A stretch of DNA of 35,263 bases, taken from NCBI GenBank assembly GCA_023252275.1, contig JAHHGO010000005.1, positions 1-35,263 on the forward strand, written 5' to 3'. The notes beneath the pieces are model-generated. The model was not told the DNA's origin. It made no database searches and was given only the letters and a program-made list of their open reading frames with translations. This stretch comes from Alphaproteobacteria bacterium. GTDB taxonomy: Bacteria; Pseudomonadota; Alphaproteobacteria; UBA11222. A program made the translations under genes and the position numbers. Positions 23,465-34,040 of the stretch are shown one piece after another (position 1 is the stretch's first letter; every line of letters begins with the position of its first letter).

Positions 23465-23492
23465 TTGCGGCCCGAAGCGGCGGTCCCTATAT
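23465..23492 (+). promoter_or_regulatory. Putative heat-shock (RpoH-type) promoter of dnaK
   Basis: GTTGCGG ends at 23470, with 14 bases before CCCTATAT at 23485-23492. This fits the alphaproteobacterial RpoH layout (CTTG..., spacer, CCCTATNT). Read as sigma-70 it would be TTGCGG-N17-TATATA. The likely start site is about 135 bases before the dnaK ATG. Match by eye only. Confidence 0.5.
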
Positions 23493-23633
23493 ACCCATCA
23501 CACAGCAGGGTCCGGGTTCGGGGCCGGCTGGGCATGCGTCATGACACGGGGTTATGAACGCTTAACCAAATATTAATGGGGGCCGGACGGGCGCCAAATG
23601 TGGCCCGGCAGGCTTGCCGCAGGAGTGACTAAA

Positions 23634-25538
<1,905 letters not shown>

Positions 25539-25548
25539 TCAATAAAAA

Positions 25549-25583
25549 CCGGCGCATGGGTTTTCCGTGCGCCGGATTTTTTT
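25549..25583 (+). terminator. Rho-independent terminator after dnaK
   Basis: CCGGCGCATGG (25549-25559) pairs with CCGTGCGCCGG (25565-25575), with one G-U wobble and a GTTTT loop. A run of seven T (25577-25583) follows. It separates dnaK from dnaJ, so dnaJ must rely on read-through or its own start. Confidence 0.93.
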
Positions 25584-25649
25584 GCGGGTGGCGCACACTC
25601 AACAGGCGTGAATTGTTAAATCAGGTGCGGATAACAAGGACGGGCGGGA

Positions 25650-26795
25650 ATGGCTAAACGCTGCTATTACGAAACCCTGGGGGTTGAACGGGGCGCCTCG
25701 CCTGAGATTATCAAAAAGGCCTATCGCAAGCTGGCCAAGGAACATCATCCCGATCAGAACCGGGAAAATGATCAGGCCGAAACGCGTTTCAAGGAAATCA
25801 CCAACGCCTATGATATTCTGAAAGACGATCAGAAGCGCGCCGCCTATGACCGTTTCGGTCACGCCGCATTCGAGAATGGCGGCCCGCGCGGCAATGGCGG
25901 CAATGGCGGCGATGGCTTCGGCTTTTCCGATCTATCCGACGTATTCAACGATCTGTTCGGCATGGGCGGCCGTCGCTCAGGCAACCGCACACGCGGCGCC
26001 GATCTGCGCTTCAATATGGAAATCAGCCTGAACGACGCCTATCACGGCAAGCAGGCCAGCATTAATGTGCCGTCATCGGTCAGTTGCGAGCCGTGTCATG
26101 GCAGCGGCGCTGAAGCCGGATCGCAGCCAACCATTTGCACGGGCTGCAATGGCGCGGGCAAGGTGCGCGCGCAGCAGGGGTTCTTTACGATTGAACGCAC
26201 CTGCCCTTCCTGCGGCGGACGCGGCCAGGTTATTAAAAACCCGTGCAAGGCATGCCGTGGCGCGGGCCGGGTGCAGAAAGAACGCACCCTGAATTTCGCG
26301 GTGCCGCGCGGCGTTGAAGAAGGCACCCGCATCCGCCTGTCCGGCGAAGGCGAGGCCGGCGTTCAGAGCGGGCCGGCGGGGGATCTTTATGTGTTTATTT
26401 CGGTGACGCCGCATCCGATTTTTCAGCGCGATGGCAATAATCTGTTCTGCCGCATTCCCATTTCCATGACCACCGCAGCATTGGGCGGCGAGATTGAAGT
26501 GCCCTCGATGGAGGGCGAACCCGCGCGCATTGCCATTCCCGAAGGCACGCAAAGCGGGCGTCAGTTCCGCCTTCGCGGCAAGGGCATGCCGCCGCTGCGC
26601 GGCGCTGGTTTTGGCGATCTGTTTATCGAAACCATGGTGGAAACGCCGGTGAGCCTGACCAAACGCCAAAAGGAATTGCTGCGCGAATTCGCCGAAGGCG
26701 GCAGCGAAAAAACCTCGCCCGAATCCAGCAGCTTCTTCGCGCGCATCAAGGATCTGTTCGCGGGCGCAGGAGCCGGAGACAAGGCCGAGGGATAG
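25650..26795 (+). CDS. dnaJ: Co-chaperone DnaJ (type I Hsp40)
   Basis: The 381-residue protein has a J domain (1-70) with HPD at 33-35, a Gly/Phe-rich linker (76-108), and a zinc-binding domain with four CxxCxGxG-like repeats (C146/C149, C163/C166, C185/C188, C199/C202). C-terminal substrate-binding domains follow with the RLSGEGEAG and [19 protein letters not shown] stretches. Full length and complete. It stimulates DnaK ATPase and delivers clients. It is the last core gene before the foreign-looking TIR locus. Confidence 0.97.
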   Translation: MAKRCYYETLGVERGASPEIIKKAYRKLAKEHHPDQNRENDQAETRFKEITNAYDILKDDQKRAAYDRFGHAAFENGGPRGNGGNGGDGFGFSDLSDVFNDLFGMGGRRSGNRTRGADLRFNMEISLNDAYHGKQASINVPSSVSCEPCHGSGAEAGSQPTICTGCNGAGKVRAQQGFFTIERTCPSCGGRGQVIKNPCKACRGAGRVQKERTLNFAVPRGVEEGTRIRLSGEGEAGVQSGPAGDLYVFISVTPHPIFQRDGNNLFCRIPISMTTAALGGEIEVPSMEGEPARIAIPEGTQSGRQFRLRGKGMPPLRGAGFGDLFIETMVETPVSLTKRQKELLREFAEGGSEKTSPESSSFFARIKDLFAGAGAGDKAEG

Positions 26796-26921
26796 GCGCT
26801 TCTCGTTTTCCGCACTGCTCTACCCAAAAATACGGGGGCAAGGTTCCTGTTATGTGCTTTTCTATTTGAATCGTGTATGGTGGCTTGGCCAGTCCGATTC
26901 GGGCACTATTAGGATTTTACC

Positions 26922-27359
26922 TTGACCGGAGAGCATCACGATCTTCCAAAGCACCTTGAGATGATCCAAGACGTTATCGAGCGTCATGCTCGATCATCGT
27001 TTCTTTTCAAGGGATGGTCCGTGACCATCGTAGCCGCTGTATTTCTGTTGGCCGCACGAGGGGCTTCGCCTTTTCTCACGATGGCGGCGGGACTGTTGCC
27101 GTCTTTCGCATTCTGGGGACTGGATGCCTATTACCTTATGCAGGAACGAATCTATCGTGCGCTTTACGATCATGTGCGCAAGAGTGAAACCAAGTCCGAT
27201 AATCGGTTCACCATGGATGCGCAATCCTGCAAGGCCGGTGTTTCGTCGTGGGCAAGCACACTTTTCTCGCCGTCTGTGTTTTGGTTCCATGCTCCCGTTG
27301 CGTTGCTTATCGTAGGAGCATTAACGTTTTTCTCCTTGGGGTGCAATCATGGCACGTAA
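26922..27359 (+). CDS. Small multi-pass membrane protein, putative effector of a TIR system
   Basis: I do not recognise a named family for this 145-residue protein. An N-terminal amphipathic helix (EMIQDVIERHARSSFLFK) leads to two close membrane segments at about 28-46 and 49-68. A charged cytosolic helix follows (YLMQERIYRALYDHVRKSE), then a third segment at about 119-140. The 2TM-plus-helix start recalls SLATT-type pore effectors, by layout only. The start is a TTG with AGGA seven bases upstream (26911-26914); an ATG at 26961 lacks a good ribosome site. Its stop lies inside the TIR gene (11-base overlap), so the two must be made together. It probably acts as the membrane-damaging or sensing partner of the TIR protein. 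Confidence 0.75.
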   Translation: MTGEHHDLPKHLEMIQDVIERHARSSFLFKGWSVTIVAAVFLLAARGASPFLTMAAGLLPSFAFWGLDAYYLMQERIYRALYDHVRKSETKSDNRFTMDAQSCKAGVSSWASTLFSPSVFWFHAPVALLIVGALTFFSLGCNHGT

Positions 27360-28110
27360 GGTATTTTTCAGCTTTCATTACGATGACGTCAGTCGCGCAA
27401 ACGTGGTTCGTAAATCTGACACCATCACACGGCAATACCAGATGGGCGCTCGTTTCTATGACAAGAGCCTTTGGGAGGATGCCAAAAAGCAGGGATCATT
27501 AGCTATTAAGAGGATGATCGATAATGCCCTTGAGGGTAGCTCGGTCACATGTGTTCTAATCGGCCAACAGACTTGGCAGCGCGAATGGGTTCGATACGAA
27601 ATTCTCAAAAGCATGGCGCGTGGGAATGGGATACTTGGCGTCAACATCCATGATGTAGGTTTCGATCCGGCGGATAAGCAATCAACACATTTCGGCCTAC
27701 TCGCACCGCAAACAAAACATAACGGGTTTTTAAGCCTCGGAACATCACAGTCGCGGAGTCCAACTCTCGGACTTCTCGCGTCTTCGCTAATTGATTCCGG
27801 AGTGCAAACGACGCTGGCACCTTTACCTGGCCCCAATCCGCTTCAATATCTTGGCTACACTATTGAGCGATCCCATGGTTTACTGACTAATTATGGCTCC
27901 GTTGTATTTCACGAAGTTGGGCCCAACAATCAATGGCAGCCAAGCCTTCACGTTAAACCTGAATTGCTAGGGAATCTCGGATACCTTTCAAGGCTAAAGG
28001 ATGCCGATAATTTGACCGGTCTGTTCCCGGTCTATGATTGGAAGCGCCAGAACGGTTTTCAAAACTTCCACATTTGGGTAGAGAATGCCGCAAAATACGT
28101 GGGACGCTGA
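27349..28110 (+). CDS. DUF1863/ThsB-type TIR protein with internal insertion
   Basis: The 253-residue protein opens with a DUF1863 TIR-like domain: KVFFSFHYDDVSRANVVRKS, then LWEDAKKQGSLAIKRMIDNAL, VTCVLIGQQTWQREWVRYEI and GNGILGVNIHDV (residues 4-105). The usual closing strand and helix of that domain, VYDWKRQNGFQNFHIWVENA, appear only near the C-terminus, so about 120 residues are inserted between. ThsB-like TIR proteins make NAD-derived signal molecules when phage infects, which activate a partner effector. That role is inferred here. It overlaps the membrane-protein gene by 11 bases. Base composition is clearly lower in G+C than the neighbours, indicating transfer. No ThsA (SIR2-SLOG), macro or caspase-like partner is nearby. 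Confidence 0.82.
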   Translation: MARKVFFSFHYDDVSRANVVRKSDTITRQYQMGARFYDKSLWEDAKKQGSLAIKRMIDNALEGSSVTCVLIGQQTWQREWVRYEILKSMARGNGILGVNIHDVGFDPADKQSTHFGLLAPQTKHNGFLSLGTSQSRSPTLGLLASSLIDSGVQTTLAPLPGPNPLQYLGYTIERSHGLLTNYGSVVFHEVGPNNQWQPSLHVKPELLGNLGYLSRLKDADNLTGLFPVYDWKRQNGFQNFHIWVENAAKYVGR

Positions 28111-28135
28111 TATTAATTGAAGTTATCCAAGAGTT

Positions 28136-28437
28136 TCAGGCAGCCTTCCCCCGCAAAAATTTCGCAAAGCTGATTTCATTCAGCCGCCCTGACGCAAGCG
28201 CGGCGACGGCCTGCGCGGCTTCGGGCTCCGGCGCCATCAGGCGCATTCCGTTCATTTTCATGAACAGCATGAACTCCGAAAGCTTCTGTCCGCGCAGCGC
28301 CGAAGCCTGATTCAGCAGCGCCTTGGTTTCAGCCGTGGCGGGGATTTGAATGGCTTCGTCCCGGCGCGGCGCTTTTTATCGGCCCCTGGCTTTGCAGCCT
28401 TGCTGGCAGTACGGCTGATTTTTTCTGTCACGGGCAT
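28136..28437 (-). pseudogene. Toxin-antitoxin remnant: DUF1778 antitoxin start joined to Doc toxin tail
   Basis: ATG at 28437, after AAAGGA, reads MPVTEKISRTASKAAKPGAD and on to DKKRRAG, then runs out of frame. One base later the other frame continues EAIQIPATAETKALLNQAS and ALRGQKLSEF, which is the core of a DUF1778 (TacA-like) antitoxin. It goes straight into MKMNGMRLMAPEPEAAQAVA, then ALASGRLNEISFAKFL, ending KAA and TGA (28138-28136). The latter part matches the C-terminus of Doc, including the intact Doc-like protein at 19580 (LRLTAPELEMAQALLALASG). A one-base loss in a G-run around 28358-28363 breaks the frame. The joint implies a deletion that fused two toxin-antitoxin genes. Confidence 0.75.
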
Positions 28438-28544
28438 GGCGCCATTCCTTTGCATGAGATGCGGAAGAATAGATGAATTGTAGCGACATTGTGAATACAT
28501 AAGGCTTATGCAGGAAGGGTGCGGGCCTGCCGCCGCGGGCCGCG

Positions 28545-29672
28545 CTAAAGCAGGTGGCCGCTTTTGTCGCGTTTGGTGTTGAGATAGAACCAGTTATGCG
28601 CATTGCTGGGGAAATGGTGCGGCACCCGCTCCACCACCCTTACGCCAAGCTGTTCCAGCCCGGAAACCTTTGAGGGATTATTGCTCATCAGCCGCACCTC
28701 GCTGAACCCAAGCAGGCGCAGCATACGGGCGGCGGGCAGGAAAATCCGTTCATCCGCTGAAAAGCCCAGCCGTTCATTGGCCTGATTAGTGTCAAAACCC
28801 TGATCCTGCAGGCCATAGGCGCGCAGCTTGTTGATCAGGCCGATACCGCGGCCTTCCTGGGCGAGATAGAGCAGCACGCCGCCGCCGGCCTCATTGATCT
28901 GCTTGATCGCGCCGCGCAATTGTTCGCCGCAATCGCATTTCAGCGATCCAATTAGATCGCCGGTAAAACATTCCGAATGCAGCCGCGCCAGCACCGGCTG
29001 ATGGCGGTCGGGATCGCCGATCAGAATGGCGAAATGCTCCAGCCCGCCATCCTTTGGCCGGAAGGCAATCAGCCGCGCCGCTTCCGCCCCGGCAAGCGGC
29101 ACACGCGCCCCCGCCACCTGTATCAGGGCGGTCGCCGCCGCGACATCATAGGACAGGACCGCCCCGGTGCGGACCTGAAGCAGATCCTGCGCCCGGGCCA
29201 GCGCCTCGCCCGACTGAGCATCCGGCGCGGCCACGGCAATGGCGGCGGGCAATAGATGCGCCAGCTTGGCAAGCTTGACCGCCGCCTGCCAGCCATCGCC
29301 CTGGGCGGCGCGCAGGGCGTTAAACGGCCCGCGCAGCGGAAATTCCAGATCCCGGGACGGATCGGCCAGGGCGCTGGCGGCCTCTGGCGTATCCCAGCCA
29401 CCCTTGCCGGTTTGCGGCAACAGCACCACTTCCGGCGTATAAAGCCGGATTTTAAGCGTTGCGGCGCGTTGATGCGTCAGGATCAGAACGGGTGCGGCCC
29501 CCGCCCAGCCGGTAATGGCCTGCACCGTTTCCGGCCGGGCAAGTTCGGCCGCAACCGCAAACAGGGCGGAACCATTGGCCTCGCGCAGAAGCACAGGCAG
29601 GCCGCGGCGAAAATCACCGATAGCCCGTTCGACCTGCACCAGCGGTGACAGACTAAATTGTTCCGTCGTCAT
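28545..29672 (-). CDS. ribA: GTP cyclohydrolase II (RibA) with degenerate RibB-like N-terminus
   Basis: The 375-residue enzyme opens GTP to start riboflavin synthesis. The C-terminal GCH II domain is intact: zinc ligands C235, C246 and C248 in HSECFTGDLIGSLKCDCGEQ, then YLAQEGRGIGL and the end MSNNPSKVSGLEQLGVRV. The N-terminal 200 residues follow the DHBP synthase (RibB) fold (DFRRGLPVLLREANGSALFAVAAELA) but lack its acidic DDEDRENEGD active-site motif. So only the RibA reaction is expected, and a separate ribB must exist. This layout is known in alphaproteobacteria. The gene lies beside the toxin-antitoxin remnant. Confidence 0.92.
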   Translation of the reverse strand: MTTEQFSLSPLVQVERAIGDFRRGLPVLLREANGSALFAVAAELARPETVQAITGWAGAAPVLILTHQRAATLKIRLYTPEVVLLPQTGKGGWDTPEAASALADPSRDLEFPLRGPFNALRAAQGDGWQAAVKLAKLAHLLPAAIAVAAPDAQSGEALARAQDLLQVRTGAVLSYDVAAATALIQVAGARVPLAGAEAARLIAFRPKDGGLEHFAILIGDPDRHQPVLARLHSECFTGDLIGSLKCDCGEQLRGAIKQINEAGGGVLLYLAQEGRGIGLINKLRAYGLQDQGFDTNQANERLGFSADERIFLPAARMLRLLGFSEVRLMSNNPSKVSGLEQLGVRVVERVPHHFPSNAHNWFYLNTKRDKSGHLL

Positions 29673-29838
29673 ATTCTGCTTTCACACAATTAAATATGCC
29701 CGAAAAGACGCGCATCTGTGACAAAATGCACATGGCGTGCTTCCCGGCAAGGCTTAAATGATCTGCTAACCATTGCACTGCGGGAATGATTGCGGCCAGC
29801 AGATGGCGGGTGGATTTTCCGCATCGGGAGGGCTATTG

Positions 29839-30570
29839 ATGCTTCAGGTTCAAATACAGGTTCATTCACGGACAATGCCGGTCAATATGCAAAAACGCCT
29901 GCTGATCGTAGATGATGATGTGATGCTGGGTGAGTCCCTTTCTGAGCAATTCGATTTGCAGGGCGAATTTTCGAGCCATCTGGTGCATTCCGCTGCGGAG
30001 GGACTGGACTGGATCCGCCAGGCGCCCGCCGATCTGGTGCTGATGGATGTCGGCCTGCCGGACATGGACGGGCGCGAAGCCTGCCGCCAGATGCGCGCCC
30101 AGGGCGTCAAATGCCCGATCATCATGCTGACCGGGGCGGATTCCGAAGCGGATACCATTTTAGGGCTTGAGTCCGGCGCCAATGATTATGTCACCAAACC
30201 ATTCCGTTATGGCGTGCTGCTGGCCCGGGTGCGGGCGCATCTGCGCCAGCATCAGCAGAGTGAAGACGCGGTTTTTAACATTGGCCCCTATATATTCAAG
30301 CCGTCCGCCAAATTGCTGGTGCATGAAACCGGCGGGCGAAAAATCCGCCTGACGGAAAAGGAAACCGCGATCCTGAAATTTCTGTATCGCGCCGGGAATC
30401 AGGCGACAGGGCGCGATGTGCTGCTGCATGAAGTCTGGGGTTATAATTCGGCCGTCACCACCCATACGCTGGAAACGCATATTTACCGCCTGCGCCAGAA
30501 GATCGAGGAAAACCCTTCCTGCGCGCTGCTGCTGATCACCGATCATGGCGGCTATAAGCTCTGTCCGTGA
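29839..30570 (+). CDS. OmpR-family two-component response regulator
   Basis: The 243-residue protein has a receiver domain with D25-D27 (IVDDD), phospho-acceptor D70 (LVLMDVGLPDMDG), T98 and K120 (YVTKPF). A C-terminal winged-helix DNA-binding domain follows (RLTEKETAILKFLYRAGNQ, VTTHTLETHIYRLRQKI). It is typical of alphaproteobacterial OmpR regulators. The ATG at 29839 is chosen because GGAGGG is six bases upstream. It adds 18 residues before the family's usual start (MQKRLLIVDDD). No histidine kinase is next to it, so the partner is unknown. It is followed by a hairpin with a T-rich tail. Confidence 0.9.
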   Translation: MLQVQIQVHSRTMPVNMQKRLLIVDDDVMLGESLSEQFDLQGEFSSHLVHSAAEGLDWIRQAPADLVLMDVGLPDMDGREACRQMRAQGVKCPIIMLTGADSEADTILGLESGANDYVTKPFRYGVLLARVRAHLRQHQQSEDAVFNIGPYIFKPSAKLLVHETGGRKIRLTEKETAILKFLYRAGNQATGRDVLLHEVWGYNSAVTTHTLETHIYRLRQKIEENPSCALLLITDHGGYKLCP

Positions 30571-30642
30571 GGGCTTCTTGAATTATGCTAATATCACACT
30601 CTAACAAACGAAACCGGATCTAGCCGGATATGAGGCTTTCCT

Positions 30643-30672
30643 TCAGACTGAAGTATGTCTGATATTTTATTT
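30643..30672 (+). terminator. Possible terminator after the response regulator
   Basis: TCAGAC (30643-30648) pairs with GTCTGA (30657-30662) around an 8-base loop, followed by TATTTTATTT. It lies between the response regulator and the convergent hydroxylase gene. Confidence 0.5.
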
Positions 30673-30709
30673 CAACATCCTGATGCGATACAATAGGAAG
30701 GGCTGACTT

Positions 30710-31963
30710 CTAAGTTAGCGGATTTCCGTTCAGCAGGCGCGGCAGGGTTCCCGCATCGCCCGCGGCATGACGCATGGCCAGGCGGCGCAGGGGGCCAATG
30801 CTTCCCGCCACACCCAGTCCGATGGTGCGCGCCAGACGCAATAATGGCAGATCATTGGAGAACAGCCTATTGAGCAGATCGGTGATCACTGACAGGCTGA
30901 CATTATCAAAGCGCCGCCACGCCTGATACCGCGCCAGCACAATGGCCGAACCGATATCGAGCCCCAGCCGGTGCGCATCGACCAGCACTTCAGCCAGCGC
31001 CGCCACATCGCGCAGCCCCAGATTAAGCCCCTGACCCGCAATCGGGTGAATGGTGTGCGCCGCATCGCCCGCCAGCACAAGACGATCAGCCACATAATCG
31101 CGCGCATGATGAAATGACAGCGGATAGATCCAGCGCGGTCCTTCGCTTTTGATCTCGCCCCATTGACTGCCGAAACGCGCGCGCAGCTCAATATCAAAAT
31201 CCGCCTGATCAAGCCGCCTCAGCGCCTGTGCGCGCGCCGTTGGTTCGGTCCATACCAGTGACGACCGGTTGCCGGTCATCGGCAAAATGGCGAACGGCCC
31301 GCCCGGCAGAAAATATTCATGCGCCAGCCCGCCATGCGGCAGATCATGATGCACCGTGGCGACAAGGCCGGACTGGCCATAATTCCAGCCGACACCTTTA
31401 ATACCCGCCATCTGCCGCAGCGGCGATTCCCTGCCATCCGCCGCCGCGCACAGACGCCCGCGCACATGGCCGCCATCCGCAAGCCGCACCGTGACGCCGC
31501 CGGGATCGGGCGCGTAGCCGGTCACAAGCGAAGCCGGGCGCAGCGAAACCATTTCCGCATGATCGCTCAGCGCCGCATATAGCGCCGCGCGCAAATGGCG
31601 GTTTTCAACAATATGGCCAAGCGGCTGACCCGCTATTTCCCCATCGCCTTCCAGATGATCAAAATGCAGCGACAGAGGCGACGGCCCGCGCCCAATGCGG
31701 CCATCGCTGACCAATATGTCATGAATGGGTTGCGCCCGATCGGCCAGCCGGGGCCACACCCCGAGCGCCGCCAGCAATCGCGTGGAGGCGCGGCCCAGCG
31801 CCGACACCCGGCCGTCAAATTCCGGCGCGAGGCTGGCGGCCTGTGGGGCCGCATCCAGCACACTAACCCGCAGCCCGGACATGCCCAAAGCCAGGGCGCA
31901 GGTCAGGCCAACCAGCCCGCCGCCGATAAGTATGATATCCGCATCAAATTGTGTTTTGACCAT
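30710..31963 (-). CDS. UbiH/UbiF/COQ6-family FAD-dependent hydroxylase
   Basis: The 417-residue flavoprotein belongs to the ubiquinone-biosynthesis monooxygenases that hydroxylate the polyprenyl-benzene ring using O2. It has the FAD loop IGGGLVGLTCALALG near the N-terminus, DGRVSALG, and the second FAD motif GDAAHTIHPIAGQGLNLGLRD. Which ring position it hydroxylates (UbiH, UbiF, UbiI, UbiL or UbiM type) cannot be read. Two ATGs are possible; the one at 31963 has AGG eight bases upstream and is preferred over 31969 (two bases). It is divergent from glnK. Confidence 0.9.
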   Translation of the reverse strand: MVKTQFDADIILIGGGLVGLTCALALGMSGLRVSVLDAAPQAASLAPEFDGRVSALGRASTRLLAALGVWPRLADRAQPIHDILVSDGRIGRGPSPLSLHFDHLEGDGEIAGQPLGHIVENRHLRAALYAALSDHAEMVSLRPASLVTGYAPDPGGVTVRLADGGHVRGRLCAAADGRESPLRQMAGIKGVGWNYGQSGLVATVHHDLPHGGLAHEYFLPGGPFAILPMTGNRSSLVWTEPTARAQALRRLDQADFDIELRARFGSQWGEIKSEGPRWIYPLSFHHARDYVADRLVLAGDAAHTIHPIAGQGLNLGLRDVAALAEVLVDAHRLGLDIGSAIVLARYQAWRRFDNVSLSVITDLLNRLFSNDLPLLRLARTIGLGVAGSIGPLRRLAMRHAAGDAGTLPRLLNGNPLT

Positions 31964-32103
31964 TTTCATTGCCTAAAAAATGAGCATATCGGCGAAAAAA
32001 CGATCAATGTTTTGCCACATTCCAGTCATTTCTTCCGAATACGCCTCTTTTTTTTTCCCTGAATCCCAAATGAATCAGACTGAAGGTGATGATCATCACA
32101 AAT

Positions 32104-32119
32104 CGGCACGCTTCTTGAA
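32104..32119 (+). promoter_or_regulatory. Sigma-54 (-24/-12) promoter of glnK-amtB
   Basis: CGGCACG-CTTC-TTGAA at 32104-32119 fits the consensus TGGCACG-N4-TTGCW with exact spacing and two mismatches (T to C at the first base, C to A at -12). It is 54 bases upstream of the glnK ATG. Sigma-54 with NtrC normally drives glnK-amtB under nitrogen limitation. I could not make out a clear NtrC enhancer in the 200-base intergenic space. Confidence 0.65.
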
Positions 32120-32158
32120 ATGACATTACGGTTACGCCACAGCAGGGACAATCCATGA

Positions 32159-32512
<354 letters not shown>

Positions 32513-32531
32513 GCGTTTCATGGAGAGCAAT

Positions 32532-33896
32532 ATGCAAAACCTCATAAAATATTCCCTACTGGCGATTGCCCTGGCTGTGGCTGGGCTTGGCTTTATTGAT
32601 CCTGCATTGGCGCAAGAGGCGGCCGAAGCAGCAGCGCCTGCGCCCGCCATCGACACTGGCGATACCGCATGGATGTTAACCTCCACCGCCCTTGTGCTGC
32701 TGATGACAATTCCCGGGCTGGCGCTGTTTTACGGCGGCATGGTGCGCAAAATGAATGTGCTGGCAACCGTCACGCAAAGCTTTGCCATCACCTGCCTGGT
32801 GGCGGTGCTGTGGGTGGTGTTTGGCTATAGCCTGGCCTTTGGCAATGGCACACCCTTTATCGGCGATATGGGCCGCTTCATGTTACAGGGCATGGACATG
32901 AGCGCGCCCTTTCTGCTGGGCGCGGGCATGGAAACCGGATCGGTGCAGTTCACCATTCCTGAAAGCGTCTTCATGATGTTCCAGATGACCTTCGCCATCA
33001 TCACACCCGCGCTGATTACCGGGGCGTTTGTCGATCGCATGAAATTTTCATCGCTGCTGCTGTTCACCACGCTGTGGCTGCTGATCGTCTATGCGCCTAT
33101 CGCGCATTGGGTCTGGCATCCGATGGGCGTGTTGTGGGGTGCGGGCGTGCTGGATTTCGCGGGCGGCACCGTCGTGCATATCAATGCCGGCGTGGCGGGC
33201 CTTGTGGCGGCAATTATTCTTGGCAAGCGGGCCGGTTATGGCGCGGGCGGCGGACATAATTTTGCGCCGCATAATCTGGTGCTGAGCCTGATCGGCGCAT
33301 CCCTGCTGTGGGTGGGCTGGTTTGGCTTTAATGCCGGATCGGCTGCCGCCGCCAATGGCCGCGCGGGCATGGCGATGACCGTCACCATGATTGCCGCGGC
33401 AGCTGCCGGCCTGTCCTGGCTGTTTACCGAATGGTCGCTGCGCGGCAAGCCCAGCGCGCTGGGCCTTATCTCGGGCTCGGTCGGCGGGCTGGTCGCCATT
33501 ACGCCGGCATCGGGTTTTGTCGATCCCGCCGGCGCGCTGATCATCGGCCTGGTTGCCGGTGTGATGTGTTATTGGGGCGCCACCTGGCTGAAGCGCGTGG
33601 GCGGCTATGACGACAGCCTGGACGTGTTCGGCGTGCATGGGGTTGGCGGTATCGTTGGCGCCTTGCTGACCGGCGTCTTTGCCATGAAAGGCATTGGCGG
33701 CGTATCCGGCCTGATCGAGGGTAATCCGGGCCAGGTCATGACCCAGATCATCGGCATTGCCTATACCATCGCCTGGTGCGCGCTGGCCACCGCCGGGATC
33801 CTGTATCTGATCAAATTCTCGATCGGATTGCGGGTCGAGCCCGAACAGGAACGCGATGGGCTGGATCTGTCGCTGCATGGTGAAACCGTATTGTAA
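32532..33896 (+). CDS. amtB: Ammonium transporter AmtB
   Basis: The 454-residue precursor has a cleavable-looking signal (ending ALAQ, about residue 32) and eleven expected membrane segments. The channel's twin histidines lie in the AHWVWHP region and in VFGVHGVGG. The opening PGLALFYGGMVRKMNVL and the C-terminal EPEQERDGLDLSLHGE tail, which GlnK senses, are family hallmarks. The ATG at 32532 is preferred over 32520 because GGAGAG lies just upstream of it. It follows glnK by 19 bases in one operon and ends at a strong terminator. Confidence 0.96.
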   Translation: MQNLIKYSLLAIALAVAGLGFIDPALAQEAAEAAAPAPAIDTGDTAWMLTSTALVLLMTIPGLALFYGGMVRKMNVLATVTQSFAITCLVAVLWVVFGYSLAFGNGTPFIGDMGRFMLQGMDMSAPFLLGAGMETGSVQFTIPESVFMMFQMTFAIITPALITGAFVDRMKFSSLLLFTTLWLLIVYAPIAHWVWHPMGVLWGAGVLDFAGGTVVHINAGVAGLVAAIILGKRAGYGAGGGHNFAPHNLVLSLIGASLLWVGWFGFNAGSAAAANGRAGMAMTVTMIAAAAAGLSWLFTEWSLRGKPSALGLISGSVGGLVAITPASGFVDPAGALIIGLVAGVMCYWGATWLKRVGGYDDSLDVFGVHGVGGIVGALLTGVFAMKGIGGVSGLIEGNPGQVMTQIIGIAYTIAWCALATAGILYLIKFSIGLRVEPEQERDGLDLSLHGETVL

Positions 33897-33932
33897 GCTT
33901 CTTTTATCTTCCTTCCTCCCCTTCCAACTGCT

Positions 33933-33964
33933 CCGGTCCGGCTTTTAGCCGGGCCGGATTTTTC
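33933..33964 (+). terminator. Rho-independent terminator after amtB
   Basis: CCGGTCCGGC (33933-33942) pairs with GCCGGGCCGG (33948-33957), with one G-U wobble and a TTTTA loop, followed by ATTTTTC. A clear end of the glnK-amtB operon. Confidence 0.9.
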
Positions 33965-34040
33965 TTGCCTTCGGAATAGCTTCCGCCACCCCCCCGATCT
34001 GGGATAGAGTCCCCCGAAATACATATTCGGGTGAGGAAGC

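Noticed and set aside
21634-23633. CIRCE operator near hrcA-grpE-dnaK
   Set aside because: I looked for TTAGCACTC-N9-GAGTGCTAA around hrcA and dnaK and did not find it.
28312-28500. Stand-alone small basic protein ending KPRRC
   Set aside because: Its second half is an out-of-frame reading of DUF1778 antitoxin sequence; better explained as the 5' part of the frameshifted remnant.
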